A stretch of DNA of 10,386 bases from Bondarzewia mesenterica. Its lineage: Eukaryota > Basidiomycota > Agaricomycetes > Russulales > Bondarzewiaceae. The stretch spans positions 1-10,386 of the forward strand of contig SGPL01000854.1 of NCBI GenBank assembly GCA_004802705.1, read 5' to 3'. This document shows positions 1 to 7,350 of this stretch, one piece after another. Numbering within the stretch: the stretch's first letter is position 1; each line of letters opens with the position of its first letter. Made by a program: the position numbers and the translations under genes. Below the pieces are notes generated by a model. The model saw nothing but the letters and a program-made list of their open reading frames with translations. It had not been told where the DNA came from and did not search any database.

Positions 1-387
1 AAATTAAAACTCTACATTCCGGATGAGATTTCTGAACGTCACCCTCGACCTCCCCCTCCACCAGTTGTTAGAAGAGGAAGTGATGACCTGGAGTACGAGG
101 TGGAAGAAGTAGTGGACAGTAGAATGCGGCGAAAGCACCTAGAATACTTAGTTCATTAGAAGGGGTACCCAACTGAAGAAAATACATGGGAACCCACGAA
201 CATGATAAAACACGGTGCACTGTGAGTTATTTCGAAATTTCATCGAGACTACCCTGATGCTGTGAACTCATTGGATAAAAATCCAGGAGTTTACATAACC
301 ACTCCAATTGACTGGGCAGAAGCTAGGCGCGTCTGCAAAATTCAAAGATGGAAAGAGACAATTGGGTTCTGGGATGAAACCCCTTAA
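1..387 (+). pseudogene. Ty3/gypsy copy A: integrase C-terminus and chromodomain, broken
   Basis: This is the last ~128 codons of a Ty3/gypsy chromovirus polyprotein whose start lies left of the window. It begins inside the K-L-K-x-Y region that follows the GPY/F module. A proline-rich hinge comes next, then a chromodomain recognisable by EVEEV, LEYLV and GYPTEENTWEP, and a tail with DWAEAR. Frame 1 is read throughout. The sequence is collinear with 6952-7338 (offset 6951), which is the same part of copy B. Two internal stops break it: TAG at 157-159, where copy B has TGG (Trp of the YWKGYP motif), and TGA at 223-225, where copy B has CGA (Arg). The natural stop is TAA at 385-387. Chromodomains are known to direct chromovirus integration to marked chromatin. 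This copy cannot make a full protein. Confidence 0.9.
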
Positions 388-399
388 AGAGGGGGGTAC
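386..399 (+). other. Polypurine tract before the shared LTR
   Basis: A purine run (AAAGAGGGGGG, 386-396) followed by TAC lies directly before the LTR's TGT. This is the usual place for the plus-strand primer of an LTR retrotransposon. The matching tract at 7337-7350 is AAAGAATGGGG and is interrupted by a T. Confidence 0.7.
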
Positions 400-669
400 T
401 GTGATGACTATGTCTTTTCTTTTCTTTTCTGATTATGTAATTAGCTTAGTCACCCATATCACGAGGGGGTTAACTAGCCTTGTGATGCATCACCCTGCGA
501 TAAGGGAGGACCGGACATTTGCGGACTCAGACAAGGGGCCAGACTTAGTCTTGAAAATTCGCCACAGTCGTAAGCGTAAGGCCCTGCGCTTTGAGACAAC
601 CACAACACCTCAACACTCTACTCCCTATTTTGTGATTGTTTGAGGTTAGGCTTAGGCTGAGCCCTGACA
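400..669 (+). repeat. LTR shared by gypsy copies A and B (internally deleted)
   Basis: The repeat begins TGTGATGACTATG just after a polypurine tract and ends GAGCCCTGACA, so it has the TGT...ACA ends of an LTR. Both ends match the 3' LTR at 7351-7973. It is 270 bp against 623 bp. About 353 bp are missing between the shared ACTTAGTCTTG block and the block that begins with an ATTCGCCACAG-like motif. The 3' LTR carries that last motif twice (7797 and 7860), which may have helped the deletion. Copy A pol is on its left and copy B gag on its right, so it serves as 3' LTR of A and 5' LTR of B. The deleted segment includes the TATA-like and E-box motifs seen in the 3' LTR, so this LTR is probably promoter-dead. 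Confidence 0.88.
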
Positions 670-671
670 GT

Positions 672-1172
672 ATAGATCTTAACTGACCCTTGATGCAGAA
701 AATCTTGATGACAGGAGAAGGACCAGAGAACCTAGAAGATTGGTTCATAAAAGCAGTCAAGCATGACCTCCTCTATAGAGAAAATGAGGCTTGGGAGAAG
801 GCACACAGCAGTGGCCAGACCCAAAAGAAGACCACTATGGTGGCCAAGCCTCGGGCAATCTCTGAGGACCAAATCAAAGGAAGCGGCAGTGGACAGAGAA
901 GGACGTGGGATGGGCATACTGTCCCATGGCTACAACAAGGAAGATTGGATGAGCCGATGGAAGTAGATGCGATGAAACAGCACTGCCTGATCATTTGCTA
1001 CAAATGTCGGAAGCCTGGCCACATTGCGCATGACTGCCGCTCGCAGATCAACTTTAACGAAATGGATTGGAGTGAGATCCGGGCCCTTGTTCTTAAAGAA
1101 GAAAAGGGTAAAGGCAAAGTACAGGAGTTTGTAGAGGGCTCTTTAAAGGATTTTCAGGATGGAAGTGACTAG
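672..1172 (+). pseudogene. Gypsy copy B gag, C-terminal half with CCHC zinc knuckle
   Basis: Gag is the nucleocapsid/capsid protein that packages element RNA. Only its C-terminal part is here. The reading frame enters straight from the LTR end, meets a TGA at 684-686, and is then open from about 690 to TAG at 1170-1172 (~160 codons). A capsid-end segment (ENLEDWF...KHDLLYRE) is followed by a basic, polar linker. A zinc knuckle comes next, CYKCRKPGHIAHDC (C-x2-C-x4-H-x4-C), encoded about 1000-1041. The end is acidic and lysine-rich. Most of the capsid domain, the start codon and the 5' leader are missing, presumably deleted together with the primer-binding site. Pol lies in a different frame (frame 3 to frame 2), so a frameshift or separate start would originally have been needed. 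Confidence 0.82.
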
Positions 1173-1246
1173 TTGGTATACAGTCGGCTTCTAGAAATAG
1201 TTTCTCTGTTCTTTCAGATGCAGATGGATAAGGTGCAGAATCTGAC

Positions 1247-1740
1247 ATGTTTATACATAATTCGGAAATAAAAAAATCTGTTGATCAGACCCTGATCGTG
1301 AAAATTGAGAAAGAAGTACCTAAACACATAAGAAGCGTGGGTATAGAAGATGGGCTCGAAAAGATGAAGATAGAGTTAAAGACCATAGATACTGGGGCAG
1401 TGTTGATGGTCGATGCTTTATTAGATTCTGGAGCAATGGACTTATACGTCGACAGTGCATTTGTGAAAGGCAACCTGCTTAATACACGGTGGTTACCTAA
1501 CCCTATCCCAGTCTATAATGTTGATGGAACAAAAAACTCAGATGGTTCGATCAAAGAAGTCATTGACTTCATCATGAGAATCAATGATCATATCGAATGA
1601 GCAACCTTTGCCATCACTAATCTCGGATGGAAAGCAGTGATAGTCAGGAAATCCTGGCTTTTATTGCATAACCCTGAGATTGACTGGAAAATGAGTAAAA
1701 TCGAGTTCACATGATGCCCAACTCGATGTGTAGTTTGAAA
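1247..1740 (+). pseudogene. Gypsy copy B aspartic protease region
   Basis: This is the retroviral-type aspartic protease that cleaves Gag-Pol. The active-site motif LLDSGAMDLYVD carries the catalytic Asp at 1424-1426 (D-S-G-A). Further on are ATFAITNLG and a WLLLHNPEIDW segment, which resembles the usual ILG-x-x-WL-x-x-HNP-x-IDW block that ends gypsy protease domains. Three in-frame stops break it: TGA at 1598-1600, 1712-1714 and 1736-1738. Each sits where the family commonly has Arg, consistent with CGA to TGA. The frame then continues into RT. The ATG at 1247 is only the first Met in this frame and need not be a real start. Confidence 0.8.
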
Positions 1741-1765
1741 GAAATTAGATCGACAGAGGCGAAAA

Positions 1766-2912
1766 GTGAAGAAGATGCCTAAGCTTCAAGAAGTCGATGA
1801 TGATGATGATGATGACAGTGATCACGACACATTCGTGGAAGTAGAAAGCGATCAAGAGATATTCATAGAGGAAATTCCAGATGAAGAACAACTGGAGGAA
1901 GGGGACCATGTACTTTTTGTACTCATAGATTCCCACCATACGATAAATGCCACCAAGTTAAAGGCGACCAAGATGGCATTCGAGGCTAGTAAAAAGCAGA
2001 AACAGACGAGCTTCAAGGATTTATTAAGAGGGCCCTACAAGGACTTCTTTGACATATTTTCCAAAGAAGACTTTGATGAACTGCCACCTCGAAAGAAGTG
2101 GGATCATGCAATCGAGTTGACGGAAGACTAGAAATCCTTTCCCAGTAAAATATACCCTTTGTCGCAAGATGAGCAAGGACATTTAGATGAATTCATAGAG
2201 GAGCATATCAAGAGCAGACGTATCTGACTGTCAAAGTCTCCAATAGCTTCTCCGTTTTTCTTTGTCAAGAAGAAAGATAGAAAACTTCGACCAGTGCAGG
2301 ACTATCGAAAGCTCAATGCAATGACAATTAAAAACTGTTATCCACTTCCTCTCATTTCTGAACTCATCGATATGCTCAAAAGGGGCAAAGTTCTTTACTA
2401 AGCTGGATATCCGTTGGAGGTATAATAATATCCAGATAAAAGAAGGAGACAAGTGGAAAGCGGCTTTCTTAATGAAATGGGGACTAATTGAACCATTAGT
2501 CATGTTCTTTGGACTGATTAATAGCCCCACGATGTTCCAGACGATGATGAACGAAATTCTCTGAGAATTGATTCTGACAAGGAAGGTTATCGTCTACATG
2601 GATGATATCCTTATTTTTACCAAAACCCTTGAAGAACATCGAGAATTAGTTCGCAGAGTTTTAGAAGTGCTGCGAAAGAACCACTTGTTCCTGAAACCAG
2701 AAAAATGCAATTTTGAGAAGCTAGAAGTACCTTACCTTGGACTTATCATTAGCCAAGATAAGATTATGATGGACTCAGTTCAAGTAGCTAGAGTGAAAGA
2801 TTGGCCTGAGCCAAAGAACATCACAGAGGTTCGATCTTTCACCGGCTTTTTAAACTTTTACCGACGCTTCATCAAAGACTTCTCTAATATCGCGTGACCC
2901 CTTAACGACCTC
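1766..2912 (+). pseudogene. Gypsy copy B reverse transcriptase, interrupted by the CACTA element
   Basis: This RNA-directed DNA polymerase would copy element RNA to cDNA. After an acidic linker with seven Asp in a row (GAT repeat near 1796) come family landmarks: [58 protein letters not shown], then [10 protein letters not shown] with a catalytic Asp, FFGLINSPTMFQTMMNEI, and YMDD at 2595-2606. The thumb/connection region follows (YLGLIIS, WPEPKNITEVRSFTGFLNFYRRFI). Breaks are TAG 2129-2131, TGA 2225-2227, an extra base in the AAAAGGGG run at 2378-2385 that shifts the frame, TGA 2562-2564 and TGA 2895-2897. Translation ends PLNDL at the CACTA insertion and resumes with TKKGQKW at 5209. Confidence 0.92.
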
Positions 2913-3095
2913 CACTATAAGAACAGATCCGGATTTTTTTCACTCAATCAACAAGTGAACATAACCCTTCACCTGGAATCTAGGTGAAATCAGGTGACAG
3001 GTGATGCAGGTTGAATTTCATCTGTCCTCCATTCACCTAGCATACAGATGAACATTGCCTGGCTCTTCCCTCTGACCAATTACTAGTCATTCTCA
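2913..3095 (+). repeat. Left terminal and subterminal repeat zone of the CACTA element
   Basis: After the CACTATA end and the TTTCACTCAAT block come closely spaced copies of a hexamer in both orientations: TTCACCT at 2968 and 3032, AGGTGA at 2982, 2992 and 2999, plus diverged forms. Arrays of short subterminal motifs are the known transposase-binding layout in CACTA elements. That these are binding sites here is inference. Confidence 0.6.
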
Positions 3096-3886
3096 TCCGA
3101 AATTTGGGTGATAGTCATTCCAATCTATTAATCAATACTTAATGCATAAAAGTTCATGAAATACATATTTGACATGTCAGAATGGACCAGAACGTAGGGG
3201 TAGTATGGGGATGATATCAATACTAACTGACTCTAGTCAAACAACGTGAATTCCACAACAAAAAATGCAGCGCATATAGTCGTAGGCATGTGTATGAAGT
3301 TAGCATATGGCACTAGAGCATGGGCACTTGAGGTGAGTTAGGAGGATGTCGCATGTCATGTTTGGTATGGTCGAGCTCAAATTCCAAGTGGCGCGAGTCT
3401 GGTTCTGAGACTGATGCAAATTGAAGAGCCTTGGCTGCAAAAAAGCAACAAGAGGTGCAACAAAAGAACAAGATCACTTACCGTGCTCTCAACCTCTCCA
3501 ACATTCAACTTTGCATCATCTCCTTTGAAGGCACACGCATGGAAGTGGGCATAAAAACACACAAATAAGCCATAATTGTGCGAGCGGGGGCAGATTACGC
3601 AGATCGTGGCGACAGAGCCTAAGTGGACCAAAGAGAAATGTTCTAAGTCATCGGAATTTTGAAACGTGACAGTGACATGAATGTGCTCACGTGCATGCAC
3701 GTGAAAACTGAACTTGGTGGCTCTTTTTCGACTTGTTCGATGTTGTCTTGATGTCCGTATCTCACTCGCTCATAGTCTCTTCAAATCTTGTGCACTTACC
3801 TCAATCCAACACACCATCTCAACCTATTGCTGGTGCTTAACATGCTCATCCTGTGCAGCCTCAAGAGCAACAGATACCAAAACACA
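3096..3886. other. CACTA internal filler with no recognisable gene
   Basis: AT-rich sequence with no protein I recognise. A 107-codon minus-strand open stretch (3377-3700) has no familiar motif. An 18-bp perfect palindrome made of two CACGTG boxes lies at 3687-3704. The stretch 3788-3886 is open in the frame of the captured gene but starts only at TTG and has no recognised Sel1 pattern. It may be an upstream exon remnant or non-coding. Confidence 0.4.
3687..3704. promoter_or_regulatory. 18-bp perfect palindrome with two CACGTG E-boxes
   Basis: TCACGTGCATGCACGTGA reads the same on both strands and holds two CACGTG cores around GCATGC. CACGTG is the known target of bHLH factors in fungi. It lies ~240 bp upstream of the captured coding fragment, so it could be a piece of that gene's promoter carried along. 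Function is not shown. Confidence 0.3.
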
Positions 3887-3939
3887 GTGAGTATTCATTG
3901 CCCCTCCTCTTCATGCCCTACGTACATCCCCCCGGGCAG
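3887..3939 (+). other. Possible 53-bp intron upstream of the captured exon
   Basis: GTGAGT at 3887-3892 and CAG at 3937-3939 bound a 53-nt segment of typical fungal intron size, directly before the clear Sel1 sequence. The upstream exon is not recognisable and no strong branch site is visible, so this is tentative. Confidence 0.3.
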
Positions 3940-4753
3940 CATTTGCGAGGGCGAAGCCCACCGCTACCTCGAACGTGCTGCGTACCTCAACTTCTCGCCC
4001 GCGCAGTATAAGCTGAGGCATGCATATGAGTTTGTGCAGCTGCCGTTCCCGTTCGACATGCTCCTCAGCGTGCAGTATTACTCGCTCACCAGCCAGCAGG
4101 GTGAGATCGAGGTGGACATGGCACTCAGCAAGTGGTTCTTGTGTGGCACCGAAGGGAGCTTCGACAAGGATGAGGCACTGGCATTCATGTTTGCGGAAAA
4201 GGTGGTGAGGAAGGGGCTCCCAAGCACGGAGTTTGCCATGGGGTATTACATGGAAGTCAGCGTGGGCGGATCCAAGGACCTCAACACCACGAGAAAGTGA
4301 AACACCCAGGTCTGTTTTTTTTGGGTCATCCCATCATCTGGCATGTCCACTGACATTGTTTCACAGGCCGCGCAACATGGCAATGCTGACGCGACAGAAT
4401 GGCTGAGCACGCTTGACCAAGCGCAAGTGCTCTCCCGCCAGGAACATGACACCCTCATTGAGATGACCCTCATCCACAAATGCACCCAGGCGAAATAGCG
4501 CTCTGACGCGCACGGCGGCAGATCCTCGGTGCATGGTGATGGCTCCCAGATCGTGGCCAACATCCACAAGAACTCCCTCGCACAGCGTCCCGCACAGAGA
4601 ATGAACCCCGCGCCCGTGCCCACCTCAGGAGCACCTCTGTGCCCACATCTGTCCCACCATTATCACTGCGCCACATTGAGATGGTCCCCATGGTCCAGTT
4701 CGTGGATATTGCAGACAGCTGTGTGTAGGGGAGGGGGAGCAGGAGGGTCCTGA
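3940..4753 (+). pseudogene. Captured SKT5/Chs4-like Sel1-repeat gene fragment (chitin synthase activator)
   Basis: SKT5/Chs4-type proteins use Sel1 (TPR-like) repeats to bind and activate chitin synthase at the plasma membrane or septum. The first exon part encodes Sel1-type units: AHRYLERAAYLNFSPAQYKL, LLSVQYYSLTSQQGE with MALSKWFL, and ALAFMFAEK with STEFAMGYY and KDLNTTRK. A phase-0 intron (4310-4366) follows, and the second part resumes AAQHGNADATEWLSTLDQAQ, ending in a Ser/Pro-rich tail with TGA at 4751-4753. Stops inside: TGA 4298-4300, where the Sel1 pattern RKW expects Trp, and TAG 4496-4498. The N-terminal portion is absent, and a possible 3' splice site (CAG at 3937-3939) marks where clear homology begins. 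It is markedly GC-rich with many CpGs compared with the surrounding DNA, consistent with a captured host exon block. Confidence 0.78.
4310..4366 (+). other. 57-bp spliceosomal intron kept in the captured gene
   Basis: The segment starts GTCTGT, ends TTTCACAG, and has a branch-site-like CTGAC at 4350-4354, 12 nt before the end. Removing it joins NTQ to AAQHGNAD in one frame (phase 0), restoring a Sel1-like helix pair. Size and signals suit a basidiomycete intron. Confidence 0.75.
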
Positions 4754-4873
4754 GGTTGTATTTAAGGCTCTGTCTTCAGAAATATAACCATTTATTCTAT
4801 TGGGTTTCACATTCATTGGTTGGTCATTTCTGAACTGTCCGACAAGTTCATTTCAACTTGCAACATCGTGAAA
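4754..4873. other. Spacer between captured fragment and right subterminal zone
   Basis: AT-rich sequence after the captured gene's final TGA. It contains GTATTTAAGG and AATATAACC, which could belong to a 3' region, but I see no clear polyadenylation signal or gene. Confidence 0.35.
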
Positions 4874-5205
4874 TTCACCTTGTAAATAGACAAATGTATG
4901 GAGTTAAATTCACCTCCATTAGCAGTTGAGAATCACCCCAGACGAGTAGTTAAAATCGCCTGTCACACGGAAGGGATTGCCAACTGATTGCGAGGTGAGT
5001 TTCATCTGTTAAACAGTCTGCTTTTTGCTAAAATTGACCGGGTGAAATAGGACATTAAAAAGGCGAACTTCACCCATTTCAAAGCAACTGTCATACAGGT
5101 GATATTCACAATTATTGAGTGAAAGTAATCTATTTGATGGATTATGATTCCTCATATTCCGGGTGATCAGCCAGGTGATATTTACCCCTTTCGGACTATA
5201 TAGTG
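4874..5205 (-). repeat. Right subterminal and terminal repeat zone of the CACTA element
   Basis: Hexamer copies occur in both orientations: TTCACCT at 4874 and 4909, AGGTGA at 4993, GGTGAAAT at 5041, TTCACCC at 5069, AGGTGATA at 5097 and 5173. ATTGAGTGAAA at 5114-5124 is the inverse of the left-end block at 2938-2948. The element ends TATAGTG at 5199-5205. The zone mirrors the left end in motif content, but long-range alignment is imperfect. Confidence 0.6.
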
Positions 5206-5715
5206 CTCACAAAGAAAGGGCAGAAGTGGCAGTGGGGAGATTCAGAGAAAGAAGCCTTTCAGAGGCTTAAAGATATTATCACGTCTGAGCCGATTCTCGT
5301 ATTTCTCGAAGCGGACAAACCTTTCCTAGTAAAAGCTGATAGCTCAAATTATGCGACTGGTGCAATTTTATCTCAACTCAAAGATGATGACAAATGGCAC
5401 CCAGTAGCATATTTGTCTAAAAGCCTAAACCCTGCCGTATGCAATTATGAGATATATGATAAAGAAATGCTCGCGATCATCAGGGCTCTAGAGGATTGGA
5501 GGCAATACCTGGAAGGAGCAAAGAACCCGGTGGCAGTACTTACCGACCACAAAAATCTGGAATATTTCATGAAGACGCAAAAGCTAAACAGGCGCCAAGC
5601 CAGATGGTCGTTATTCCTTTCTCGATTTAATCTAGATCTGACACACAGGTCTAGAAAATCCTCAGGAAAACTGGATGCTCTCTCTCAATGAGCCGATCAT
5701 CCATGAGGGGAAAAT
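5206..5715 (+). pseudogene. Gypsy copy B RNase H domain
   Basis: RNase H removes the RNA strand of the RNA:DNA hybrid during reverse transcription. The frame resumes after the CACTA element with LTKKGQKWQWG and the EAFQRLKDIITSEPIL tether segment. The RNase H core follows: VKADSSNYATGAILSQ (first Asp 5338-5340), WHPVAYLSKSL, YDKEMLAIIRALEDWRQYLEG (Glu 5464-5466), and VLTDHKNLEYFM (Asp 5545-5547). The LNRRQARWSLFLSRF block and LDALSQ close the domain. All expected acidic residues are present, so the domain itself is intact from 5206 to 5688. TGA at 5689-5691 and 5704-5706 then stop the frame where Arg is usual (LSR and PRG). Confidence 0.9.
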
Positions 5716-7338
5716 GACAACGAGAATGTCATACTGTTAAGACCAGAATATATTGAGTTTAACACGACTTATCTCATAAATTCGAACTTATTATGAAAGA
5801 TCTAGAGGGAACAGAAGGAAGATAAGAAGATAAAGGAGATGATGAATGATAAGAGCCAGCTGTTGGACTGGGACGAGAATAGCGAAGGACTCATTCTGCA
5901 TGGAAACAAAGTTTACGTTTCCAAGACTTGCTAAAAGGCAGTCTTAGAATCTTTTCATGACACGCCCGTTGCTAGACACTCGAGCAGATGGAAGACCCAT
6001 AAACTCATAGCACGAGACTATTCATGGCCGAAGATGATGGTGTACATCACTAAATACGTCAAGGGGTGCGATAAATGCAATCGCACTAAGGTTTTTCTGA
6101 CTAAGCCGATGGAGACCTTACACCCTAGCAAAATACCATCTGGTCCCTGGCAGAACATCACCATGGACCTGATAGTAGGCCTTCCTGATAGTCAGGGCTA
6201 TGATTCGATACTGGTAGTACCTGACCAGTATACAAAGATGGTGCATACGATGGTGACCACATCTACGGTGACTGCTGAAGGAGTTGCACGATTACTTCGT
6301 GATAATGTCTGGAAGCTTCACGGTTTGCCATCAAAGATCACATCTGATCGGGGACCCTAGTTTGTATCTCAAGTCATGAGGAAATTGAACAAAATGCTAG
6401 GAATAAAGACAGTGTTGTCTACAGCTTATCATCCTCAGATGGATGGACAAACAGAATGGATAAATCAGGAAATAGAACAATATTTCCATCTATTTGTAAA
6501 TCATCATCAGGATGACTGGACTGAGTGGCTCCTCATCGTGGAATATACCTACAATAACAAAGTACAGGCCTCGATGAAAGTCTCGCCTTTCTTTGCTAAT
6601 TATGGTTACCATCCATGTATGGGTTTTGAACCCCACACACAGATCAAAGTAGAAGCAGTGGATGACTTTATTAGTAGAATGAAGAGAGTTCATGAGGAAT
6701 TAGAGTCGGCCCTTAAGAAGGCCCAAGAAGACATGAAGTGGTTCTACGATGCTCATCGCAGGGAAGCACCAGACTACAAACCTAGTGATAAAGTTTGGCT
6801 CGACGTGTCGGACATTACAACTGATCGACCAATGAAAAAGTTATCTGACTGTTGTCTTGGTCCCTTCTTAATCACAAAGAAGATCCAAAGCCATGCTTAC
6901 AGGCTGAAACTTCCCCAAATGATGAAAGTTCATCCCATCTTTTATGTTTCTAAATTAAAACTCTACACTCCTGATGAGATTTTTGAACGTCATCCTCACC
7001 CTCCTCCTCCCCCAGTTATTAGAAGGGGAAGTGATGATCCAGAGTACGAGGTGGAAGAAGTTATGGACAGTAGAATATGGCAAAAGCGCTTAGAATACTT
7101 AGTTTATTGGAAAGGTTACCCAACCGAAGAAAATATGTGGGAACCCGCGGATGTGGTAAAACATGGTGCACCGCGAGTTATTGCGAAATTTCATCGGGAC
7201 TACCCTGATGCTATGAACTCATTGGATAAAAATCCAGAAGTTTATATAACCACTCTAATTGACTGGGCAGAAGCTAGGTGCATCTGTAAAATTCAAAAAT
7301 GGAAAGAGACGATTGAGTTCTGGGATAAAACCCCTTAA
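5716..7338 (+). pseudogene. Gypsy copy B integrase with GPF module and chromodomain
   Basis: Integrase inserts element cDNA into the genome. The linker has stops TGA 5794-5796, TAG 5803-5805 and TAA 5932-5934. The HHCC zinc domain follows (HDTPVARH ... CDKC, about 5960-6080). The catalytic core has Asp 6166-6168 in ITMDLIVGLP, Asp 6346-6348 in SDRGP, and Glu 6454-6456 in DGQTEW, giving the D-x35-E spacing of the family. TAG at 6358-6360 replaces the Gln usual after DRGP. Downstream are the GPF module (CLGPFLITKK ... HAYRLKLP ... HPIFYVSKLK), a Pro-rich hinge and a full chromodomain (EVEEVMDSRI, LEYLVYWKGYP, NMWEPADVV) before TAA at 7336-7338. From 6376 the C-terminal 320 codons are uninterrupted. 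Apart from the stops, this is the best-preserved part of the element. Confidence 0.93.
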
Positions 7339-7350
7339 AGAATGGGGTAC

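Larger units (their letters stand above)
2913..5205. mobile_element. Non-autonomous CACTA (En/Spm-like) DNA transposon carrying a captured host gene fragment
   Basis: The element starts CACTATAAGAAC and ends ...GGACTATATAGTG, so both ends read CACTATA inward. It is flanked by the trinucleotide CTC on each side (2910-2912 and 5206-5208). A CACTA terminus with a 3-bp duplication is the En/Spm signature. Removing 2293 bp plus one CTC rejoins the host gypsy pol in frame as PLNDLTKKGQ, which looks like normal family sequence. The terminal repeats are short (7 bp exact, then imperfect). A second inverted match, TTTCACTCAAT, lies at 2938-2948 against 5114-5124. Subterminal zones are packed with AGGTGA/TTCACC motifs. 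No transposase reading frame is visible, so movement would have needed a helper. The cargo at 3940-4753 is an SKT5-like fragment. Confidence 0.82.

Noticed and set aside
1796..1818. GAT microsatellite as an independent feature
   Set aside because: It encodes the Asp run in the protease-RT linker and is noted there.
3377..3700. 107-codon minus-strand frame in the CACTA element
   Set aside because: No recognisable motif and odd composition. Treated as chance.
3788..4300. Intact 170-codon gene
   Set aside because: It starts only at TTG, its first ~50 residues lack Sel1 pattern, and it ends at a TGA replacing a conserved Trp. Homology continues past the stop and through an intron.
4020..4816. 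Several short frames on both strands over the captured gene
   Set aside because: Shadows of the GC-rich coding fragment in other frames.
2914..5200. 6-bp target duplication ACTATA around the insert
   Set aside because: ACTATA does occur on both sides, but it is part of the CACTATA terminal repeats. The CTC reading restores the expected pol protein exactly and gives inverted ends.
2913..5205. Helitron as the gene-capturing element
   Set aside because: Helitrons insert without target duplication and have no inverted termini. This insert has both.
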